DNA from: Ilumatobacteraceae bacterium
GTDB lineage: Bacteria > Actinomycetota > Acidimicrobiia > Acidimicrobiales > Ilumatobacteraceae
Reading direction: 5' to 3'
Length of the DNA stretch: 11,990 bases
NCBI GenBank assembly: GCA_023253435.1
Contig: JALRGJ010000025.1
Coordinates: 1-11,990 of the forward strand
The translations under genes and the position numbers were made by a program. The stretch's first letter is position 1. Every line of letters starts with the position of its first letter. Under the pieces are notes generated by a model, which was given only the letters and a program-made list of their open reading frames with translations, had not been told where the DNA came from and did not search any database. Below, in pieces: positions 6,488 to 11,990 of this stretch.

Positions 6488-7101
6488 TGGCACGTCTCAC
6501 CGAAGACAATGTTCGTCTTGCAAAAGAGATCATTGGTCGTTACCCAAAACCACGCTCGGCAACGATTCCGTTGTTGCACTTAGCCCAAGAACAAGACGGG
6601 TTCATCACAAATGATGCAATGGCTCACATTGGTGAGTTGGTTGGCGCTACCAGTGCAGAGGTGTATGGAACAGCATCTTTCTATGAGATGTTTAAGTTTG
6701 AACCTGTTGGCAAATACCTCATCAACATTTGCGGAACTATGTCATGTGCATTGATGGGTGGTGAAGAACTCATGCATCACGCAGAGGATCGCCTTGGCAT
6801 CAAAATGGGAGGCACTACAGCCGATGGTCTCATCACCCTTGAGCGCGCAGAGTGCCAAGCTGCCTGCACTGAAGCTCCTTGTTTGCAGGTGAACTACCGA
6901 TACCGATTCCGTGTGACGTCAGAGAATTTCGACACACTTGTTGATCAATTGCAGTCAGGTGCATTGTCCGATGAGATTCCACCACACGGAACAATGGCTC
7001 GTGTGCGTCAACACATTCCAGCTGATAAGGGCGTGGGGGCCAAAGCACCCGAAGACGTCTCTGAAGGACCTGCTTGGCTGAACGGAAAGGCCGCGCTGTG
7101 A
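6487..7101 (+). CDS. nuoE: NADH-quinone oxidoreductase subunit E (24 kDa subunit)
   Basis: This subunit of the NADH dehydrogenase module binds [2Fe-2S] cluster N1a next to the FMN of NuoF. The 204 residues show a helical N-terminal part (about 6-70, with RSATIPLLHLAQEQDGFI) and a thioredoxin-like domain. The cluster ligands are C82 and C87 in CGTMSC and C123 and C127 in ECQAAC. About 45 residues follow the fold, including EIPPHGTMARVRQH, which is longer than the compact family length of about 165. The start overlaps the nuoD stop by one base (TGATG) with GGAGAGG at 6470-6476. The stop overlaps the preferred nuoF start (GTGA). Confidence 0.96.
   Translation: MARLTEDNVRLAKEIIGRYPKPRSATIPLLHLAQEQDGFITNDAMAHIGELVGATSAEVYGTASFYEMFKFEPVGKYLINICGTMSCALMGGEELMHHAEDRLGIKMGGTTADGLITLERAECQAACTEAPCLQVNYRYRFRVTSENFDTLVDQLQSGALSDEIPPHGTMARVRQHIPADKGVGAKAPEDVSEGPAWLNGKAAL
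7084..7090 (+). promoter_or_regulatory. Ribosome binding site deciding the nuoF start
   Basis: GGAAAGG lies seven bases before GTG 7098, inside the last codons of nuoE. It favours the GTG start over the upstream in-frame TTG at 7074, which would place this site inside the gene. Confidence 0.7.
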
Positions 7102-8510
7102 GTTCAACAAGTAATCCCGGTGGTACATGGCCACATGCTCCTGGTTTTTACACAGGTGATCGTCCAAAGATCGTGACTTCACGATTTGAGTTTGAAGACT
7201 CATACACACTTGAGCGTTATCTCGCCACCGGAGGTTACTCAGGTTTACGCGCAGCACTTTCTCAACCAGCAGCAGATGTTCACGAAGAAGTGAAGAATGC
7301 AACTGTGCTTGGGAGAGGCGGCGCCGGATTCCCTGCAGGTAACAAATGGGGACTCACTCCTCAAGGTGTGTGGCCTCGTTATCTCGTGGTCAATGGTGAC
7401 GAGAGTGAACCAGGTACATATAAAGATCGTTTGCTCATGGAGCGTGACCCCCACCAACTCATAGAGGGTTGCTTGATTGCTTGCTATGCAGCGGGTTTAT
7501 CGCAGTGTTTCTTGTACATCCGAGGTGAGATGGCAGTTGCACAAGAACGAGTAGCAGCGGCACTCAATGAGGCATACGCAGCAGGATACGTTGGCAAAAA
7601 TATTTTGGGTTCACAGTTCTCTGTCGACATTGTGTTGCACTGGGGGGCTGGTGCGTATGTGGTGGGTGAAGAAACCGCACTCATTGAGAGCCTGGAAGGC
7701 AATCGCGGAATGCCCCGATTAAAGCCTCCGTATTTCCCAGCAGCGATTGGTTTGTACGGTCAACCCACCATTGTCAACAATGTGGAGACTCTTGCCAATT
7801 TGCCATGGCTCATGAATAACGGTGCAACTGCATACACAGCTATTGGTACTCCAACTTCACCTGGTACCCGTATGGTTGCAGTATCTGGTCACGTCAAGCG
7901 ACCTGGTGTCTACGAGATCATTAACGGAACTACTACCTTCCGCGATCTTTTGTACGGAGAAGACTTCTGTCAAGGAATCAGAAACAACAACGAACTGAAG
8001 GCATTTGTGCCCGGTGGTGGTTCGGCCCCTTGGTTTACACCAGATCAGTTGGATCTCCCATTTGAAGCCAGTCAAGTTGGGCCAGCAGGGTCAATGTTGG
8101 GGTCTGGCGCAATCATGGTGATGGACAGCACGACAGACATTCCACGAGCTGCGCTAACGCTTACTCGTTTCTATGCGCACGAGTCATGTGGCAAATGCAC
8201 ACCATGTAGAGAAGGTGGAACCTGGTTAGAGCGCATTTTGTCTCGAGTGGTTGATGGCAAGGGAACCGATGCTGACCTCGATCAGTTACTAGAAGTAGGT
8301 GAATCAATTTGTCCCGGAGCATTCCCACATGCGTCCAACGAGAAGTTGGGTCTCACAGCTGTGCCAGTCCCATATCGCATGAACACCATCTGTTTCGTAG
8401 GGCCTTCGGCATATGCGCCAGTGCATTCCGCTCTTACATTGTTCCGATCCGAGTTTGAAGCGCGCGTGACAAAGCGCAATCTCATTCCTGTAACGGCGGT
8501 GGGGCAATGA
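7098..8510 (+). CDS. nuoF: NADH-quinone oxidoreductase subunit F (NADH- and FMN-binding, cluster N3)
   Basis: NuoF oxidises NADH, passes the hydride to FMN, and feeds electrons to N3. Numbered from GTG 7098 (470 residues), the FMN/NADH-binding region has LGRGGAGFPAGNKWGL (71-86), NGDESEPGTYKDR (99-111) and GAGAYVVGEETALIES (183-198). IVNNVETLANL and a soluble-ligand-binding-like region follow. Cluster N3 is bound by C364, C367 and C370 in ESCGKCTPCREGG and a fourth cysteine further on, most likely C432 in NTICFVGPSA by its position just before the terminal helix. Another cysteine, C405 in SICPGAFPH, also lies in this region. The frame is open back to TTG 7074, but GTG 7098 has GGAAAGG at 7084-7090 with seven-base spacing and makes a 4-base GTGA overlap with nuoE, matching the style of this operon. 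The stop overlaps nuoG by four bases. Confidence 0.96.
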   Translation: MSSTSNPGGTWPHAPGFYTGDRPKIVTSRFEFEDSYTLERYLATGGYSGLRAALSQPAADVHEEVKNATVLGRGGAGFPAGNKWGLTPQGVWPRYLVVNGDESEPGTYKDRLLMERDPHQLIEGCLIACYAAGLSQCFLYIRGEMAVAQERVAAALNEAYAAGYVGKNILGSQFSVDIVLHWGAGAYVVGEETALIESLEGNRGMPRLKPPYFPAAIGLYGQPTIVNNVETLANLPWLMNNGATAYTAIGTPTSPGTRMVAVSGHVKRPGVYEIINGTTTFRDLLYGEDFCQGIRNNNELKAFVPGGGSAPWFTPDQLDLPFEASQVGPAGSMLGSGAIMVMDSTTDIPRAALTLTRFYAHESCGKCTPCREGGTWLERILSRVVDGKGTDADLDQLLEVGESICPGAFPHASNEKLGLTAVPVPYRMNTICFVGPSAYAPVHSALTLFRSEFEARVTKRNLIPVTAVGQ

Positions 8511-10873
8511 CAACCACAGAAAACCCCACAGAAGACATGCAGGTACCAGAGCCAGATCCCAATGCGGTATCCATCACCATTAATGGACGCACCGTCTCTG
8601 CACGAAAAGGTGACCTCATCATCGCCGCTGCGGACAACGCAAATGAGTACATTCCCCGTTTTTGCTATCACCCACGTATGAGCCCAGTTGGCATGTGTCG
8701 CCAATGCTTAGTAGAAGTTGAAGGTCCTCGTGGTCCCATGATGGTTGTTAGCTGCATGACACCCGTTGCAGACGGGCAGATTGTTCGCACCGATACTCCT
8801 CAGGTCAAGCGTGCGCATGAAGGAATTCTTGAATTGCTATTGGCTAATCACCCGCTCGATTGCCCAGTCTGTGACAAAGGCGGCGAATGCCCACTGCAAG
8901 ATCAAGCCTTTAGTCATGGCGCAGGCGAGAGCCGCTTTGTAGAAGAGAAGCGCCATTACGAAAAGCCAATCGCGATTTCAGATCTTGTATATCTCGATCG
9001 TGAGCGTTGCATTCTGTGCGACCGCTGCACTCGGTTTGCTGATGAAGTTGCTGGTGATCCACTCATTAGTTTCACTCAGCGTGGAAACAACACTCAGGTC
9101 ATGACATTCCCTGATGAGCCTTTTGCTTCTTATTTTTCAGGTAACACAGTTCAAATCTGTCCTGTAGGTGCACTAACTGCTCAGCCATATCGATTCAAAG
9201 CACGCCCATGGGACCTCGAGCAGCGAGAGAGCACGTGTACTACATGCTCAGTCGGATGTCGTACGGTAGTGCAAAGTAGTCGCGACGAGTTGCTTCGGTA
9301 CCAAGGTGTCGATTCCGATCCCGTGAACTGGGGTTGGTTATGTGACCGTGGTCGATTTAATTTTGAGTCCACAAACTCTGAAGATCGCTTGGTTTCTCCT
9401 CAGAAGAAAAGCGGTGACTCCTTTGACGCTGTTAGTTGGTCCGATGCAATGGAGACCATTGCTCGCACGCTGCGACTAGCAACATCTGGCTCGATTGCGA
9501 TTTTGGGAGGGGCCAGGGGAACCAATGAAGACGCATTCATGTGGGCAACTTTGGCGGATGCTCTAAATGTGCGCATGCGCGATGCACAAGTAGGTGATGG
9601 CCTGCCTTCTTCAGTGTTTAGCTACCCTCAAGCAACAATTTCTTCGGCATGTGATGCTGGCACCGTTATTTTGCTCGCACCAGATCTCAAAGAAGAACTT
9701 CCAGTACTTCATCTCCGATTAAAAGATGCCGCCGATAAAAAGCGAATCAAAATCATTGAAGTGTCATCGCATGAATCAGGACTCACTAAGCATGCATGGC
9801 GTTCTGTTCGTTGTGAACCTGGAACATCGCACACAACAATTCAACAATTACTCCAAGACTCAATGGTTGCATCTCAACTAGCAAGTGGTCCCGTCACTAT
9901 CGTTGCTGGCCGGGCAAATCTTGCAGAGTCTGAAATGCTCATGATGGCCGCAGTAGAAGCGGTACTTTCTACCTCCCCTCAGGCAACAGTGCTGCCCGTG
10001 TTGCGCAGGGGAAATGTGCGAGGAGCATTGTCATTGGGTCTCTCACCTCAAGACAGCAATGATGCAGTCGCAATTATGGAGTCTGCAGCAAACGGTGGAG
10101 TTGATTGCCTCATTCTTTTGGGTGTTGATCCCATGAACGACATGCCCGATGCAGATCTTGCTCGTAGAGGAATCGCCGGTGCCCGATTTGTTGTAGCCAT
10201 CGATACCTTCCTGACTCAATCCGCTGCTCATGCAGACATTGTGTTACCTGCAGCGGCATATGGAGAAAAAGATGGAACCACCACCAATCTTGAGGGTCGA
10301 GTTACCAACGTTGTTCAGAAAGTGACTGCTCGTGGTACGTCTCGTGCAGATTGGATGATTGCTGCAGAATTAGCAGACCTCCTCGGTCACGACACCGGTG
10401 TCACAACACTTGCAGATGTTCAGAAGCTCATGGCTCAAAAAGTTCCCGGATATGGCCAGGCCACAACCTCAGTATCTGTAAAACGTGACGGTGTAGTTGT
10501 CACGCTGCCCACACCAAAGGTTGCTGTGTCTGTTCCCTCTGTAACGCCTCGAGATTCGTATGGTTTCAGACTCGACCTCAGTCGCAAACTGTACGACAGA
10601 GCAATTGGCACACTCACAAGCCCTTCATTGTCTGAGTTGGCACAAGGCGCAAGCGTGTGCATTCATCCTCTCGATCTTGACCGTGTTGGTGCTCAAGTTG
10701 GCGCAACCGTAAAAGTCTCAAATGCTCATAGTTCAGTGGTGTTGCCAGTTTTGGCATCTGAATCTGTACCGAGAGGTTTGGCAGTTGTTCCTTTTAATCA
10801 GCCTGGTGCAGACATTCGTGAGTTGGTTCGCCATGGCGATGCTGTTGTTGATGTGAGAATCGAGGCCATCTGA
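8507..10873 (+). CDS. nuoG: NADH-quinone oxidoreductase subunit G (iron-sulfur wire subunit)
   Basis: NuoG is the large peripheral-arm subunit carrying electrons from the FMN side towards NuoI and NuoB. In 788 residues the N-terminal ferredoxin-like domain binds N1b (C53, C64, C67, C83). N5 has the His-Cys3 pattern H115, C119, C122, C128 (HPLDCPVCDKGGEC). N4 has C168, C171, C174 and C218. A further set, C244, C247, C251 and C279 (CTTCSVGC and WLCDRG), matches the off-path cluster N7 found in some bacteria. The rest (about 300-660) is a molybdopterin-oxidoreductase-like domain with no evident cofactor role, for example DCLILLGVDPMND and HADIVLPAAAYGEKDGTTTN. The end resembles a molybdopterin-dinucleotide-binding beta domain (about 685-788). 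The length is similar to other actinobacterial NuoG. ATG 8507 overlaps the nuoF stop (ATGA) and has a G-rich but imperfect ribosome binding site. The stop overlaps nuoH by one base. Confidence 0.97.
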   Translation: MTTTENPTEDMQVPEPDPNAVSITINGRTVSARKGDLIIAAADNANEYIPRFCYHPRMSPVGMCRQCLVEVEGPRGPMMVVSCMTPVADGQIVRTDTPQVKRAHEGILELLLANHPLDCPVCDKGGECPLQDQAFSHGAGESRFVEEKRHYEKPIAISDLVYLDRERCILCDRCTRFADEVAGDPLISFTQRGNNTQVMTFPDEPFASYFSGNTVQICPVGALTAQPYRFKARPWDLEQRESTCTTCSVGCRTVVQSSRDELLRYQGVDSDPVNWGWLCDRGRFNFESTNSEDRLVSPQKKSGDSFDAVSWSDAMETIARTLRLATSGSIAILGGARGTNEDAFMWATLADALNVRMRDAQVGDGLPSSVFSYPQATISSACDAGTVILLAPDLKEELPVLHLRLKDAADKKRIKIIEVSSHESGLTKHAWRSVRCEPGTSHTTIQQLLQDSMVASQLASGPVTIVAGRANLAESEMLMMAAVEAVLSTSPQATVLPVLRRGNVRGALSLGLSPQDSNDAVAIMESAANGGVDCLILLGVDPMNDMPDADLARRGIAGARFVVAIDTFLTQSAAHADIVLPAAAYGEKDGTTTNLEGRVTNVVQKVTARGTSRADWMIAAELADLLGHDTGVTTLADVQKLMAQKVPGYGQATTSVSVKRDGVVVTLPTPKVAVSVPSVTPRDSYGFRLDLSRKLYDRAIGTLTSPSLSELAQGASVCIHPLDLDRVGAQVGATVKVSNAHSSVVLPVLASESVPRGLAVVPFNQPGADIRELVRHGDAVVDVRIEAI

Positions 10874-11990
10874 TGTCATCACTGTTAGCCACTGATCCAT
10901 TGTTAGATGGCGGTCTTTTGTGGACTCCACTCATCATTATTCTGATCAAAGTTTTGATTGTCTTTGTGGTCGGCTTGGTGGCCACCATGTTGATGGTGTG
11001 GTTTGAACGAAAAGTCATTGCTGGAATGCAAAACCGAGTCGGACCAAACAAAGCCGGTCCATGGGGATTACTGCAAACACTTGCCGATGGAACAAAGTTG
11101 TTCTTTAAGGAAGATCTCATTCCAGAACGTGCTGACCGATTGGTCTTCCGCCTAGCTCCTTATTTGGCGTTGGCGCCTGCGTTCTTGGCTTTTGCCATCA
11201 TTCCACTCGGCGGTGACTTCAGAAATGGCAACGGCGGAATGGTCACGTTGTTCGGACAACAGACTCGGCTTCAATTAGCCGACCCACCAGTTGGTGTCTT
11301 GTTCGCGTTGGCCGTGTCCTCAATTGCCGTGTACGGAATTATGTTGGCCGGCTGGTCAAGTGGTTCGAAATATCCGCTTCTTGGTTCCGTCCGAGCATCA
11401 GCACAAATGGTGTCGTACGAGGCAGCGCTTGGTTTGTCACTTGGTGCGGTGTTGTTGGTCTCTGGAACATTGTCCACTGCCGGAATTGTTGACATGCAAT
11501 CCACTATCGGCAATTGGAACTTCGTCGCCACTGGGTTTGTTCCGTTCTTCATCTTCTTGATTGCAGCGACTGCTGAATTGAACCGTCCACCATTCGACCT
11601 GGTGGAAGCTGAACAAGAACTTGTGGGTGGATTCAACACCGAATACTCGTCAATTCGATTCGCGTTGTTCTTCCTTGCAGAATTCATGAACACCATCACA
11701 ATGTCTGCGTTGATTGTCACTTTGTTCTTTGGTGGCCCACAGCCAATTTCAATTGGTGACACAACTTTGGACATCCCCGTCATCCCAAACGCGCTTGAGG
11801 GAACCGTGTGGTTGTTGTTGAAGGTGCTTGTCTTCCTGTACATCTACGTGTGGTTCCGCGCAACGTTGCCACGTTTCCGTTACGACCAATTGATGGACTT
11901 GGGTTGGCGAATCCTGATTCCAGCGTCTCTTGGTTGGTTCATGCTGTTGGCAGCACAACGTGTCGGCCGCGAAGCAGGGTGGGACCAGGT
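10873..11990 (+). CDS. nuoH: NADH-quinone oxidoreductase subunit H, partial at right edge
   Basis: NuoH is the membrane 'heel' subunit that completes the quinone entry chamber and links it to the antiporter-like subunits. The frame is open from ATG 10873 to the end of the window, about 372 codons, with no stop. Signatures include FERKVIAGMQNRVGPNKAGP after the first helix (about 45-60), the loop AELNRPPFDLVEAEQELVGG (236-255) holding the conserved acidic residues at the quinone chamber, and the late RFRYDQLMDLGWRILIP. Several hydrophobic helices alternate with these loops. The start shares one base with the nuoG stop (TGATG) and has GAGG at 10862-10865. Many bacterial NuoH proteins are about 325-350 residues, so this one is on the long side, as in mycobacteria. 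Leucine codons are dominated by TTG and phenylalanine by TTC, more so in the second half. Confidence 0.96.
   Translation, partial: MSSLLATDPLLDGGLLWTPLIIILIKVLIVFVVGLVATMLMVWFERKVIAGMQNRVGPNKAGPWGLLQTLADGTKLFFKEDLIPERADRLVFRLAPYLALAPAFLAFAIIPLGGDFRNGNGGMVTLFGQQTRLQLADPPVGVLFALAVSSIAVYGIMLAGWSSGSKYPLLGSVRASAQMVSYEAALGLSLGAVLLVSGTLSTAGIVDMQSTIGNWNFVATGFVPFFIFLIAATAELNRPPFDLVEAEQELVGGFNTEYSSIRFALFFLAEFMNTITMSALIVTLFFGGPQPISIGDTTLDIPVIPNALEGTVWLLLKVLVFLYIYVWFRATLPRFRYDQLMDLGWRILIPASLGWFMLLAAQRVGREAGWDQ

Noticed and set aside
8282..8704. A 140-codon minus-strand open frame across the nuoF-nuoG junction
   Set aside because: It is opposite two certain genes that overlap by four bases and shows no own signature.
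11271..11843. A 190-codon open frame on the minus strand
   Set aside because: It lies entirely inside nuoH, opposite a strongly conserved membrane protein. Its translation is low in hydrophobic pattern and looks like a shadow of biased codons.
1..11990. A defence system, CRISPR array, insertion sequence or phage element
   Set aside because: I saw no repeats, transposase, integrase or array. Every stretch over 60 bases is accounted for by a respiratory-chain gene.

Overview
The window is almost entirely coding, and every gene I can support lies on the + strand in one respiratory gene cluster. It starts in the last codons of a gene that is probably the N-terminal cytochrome b subunit. It continues through a cytochrome b C-terminal (subunit IV-like) protein, a Rieske iron-sulfur protein and a membrane-anchored diheme cytochrome c. 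Next comes an unrecognised three-helix membrane protein, then nuoA, B, C, D, E, F, G and the first ~372 codons of nuoH, which runs off the right edge. I see no RNA gene, mobile element, CRISPR array or convincing terminator or promoter.

Organism (inference): a bacterium of roughly balanced base composition, most likely an actinobacterium of the Acidimicrobiia type (for example a freshwater or marine Ilumatobacter-like lineage). The reasons are the split cytochrome b, the gene order subunit IV - Rieske - diheme cytochrome c (not the qcrCAB order of mycobacteria and streptomycetes), the style of the NuoF C-terminus, and the full nuo gene order of an aerobic respirer. I put this at about 60%; a Chloroflexota or other menaquinone-using lineage is not excluded.

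Layout: 1-804 holds two cytochrome b-type genes overlapping by 8 bases. A 57-base gap, the longest in the window, follows with a clear ribosome binding site. 862-2783 holds Rieske and cytochrome c. 2783-3589 is the unknown membrane protein, coupled to cytochrome c by a TGATG overlap. 3593-11990 holds nuoA-H, with junctions that are 4-base overlaps (ATGA or GTGA), 1-base overlaps (TGATG or TAATG), or gaps of 2-3 bases.

How the genes work together: NuoE, F and G form the NADH-oxidising arm and iron-sulfur wire of complex I. NuoB, C and D form the quinone-reducing module, and NuoA and H belong to the membrane heel next to the quinone chamber. Quinol made there would be re-oxidised by the cytochrome bc complex encoded just upstream, which passes electrons through the Rieske cluster to the diheme cytochrome c and on to a terminal oxidase not in this window. 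The two proton-pumping complexes seem to be expressed as one unit. The unknown protein sits exactly at the seam between them and is the best candidate here for something undescribed. The complex I and bc subunits are ordinary in their core motifs; their peculiarities are terminal extensions, a changed Qo-site motif and a duplicated N-terminal peptide motif.
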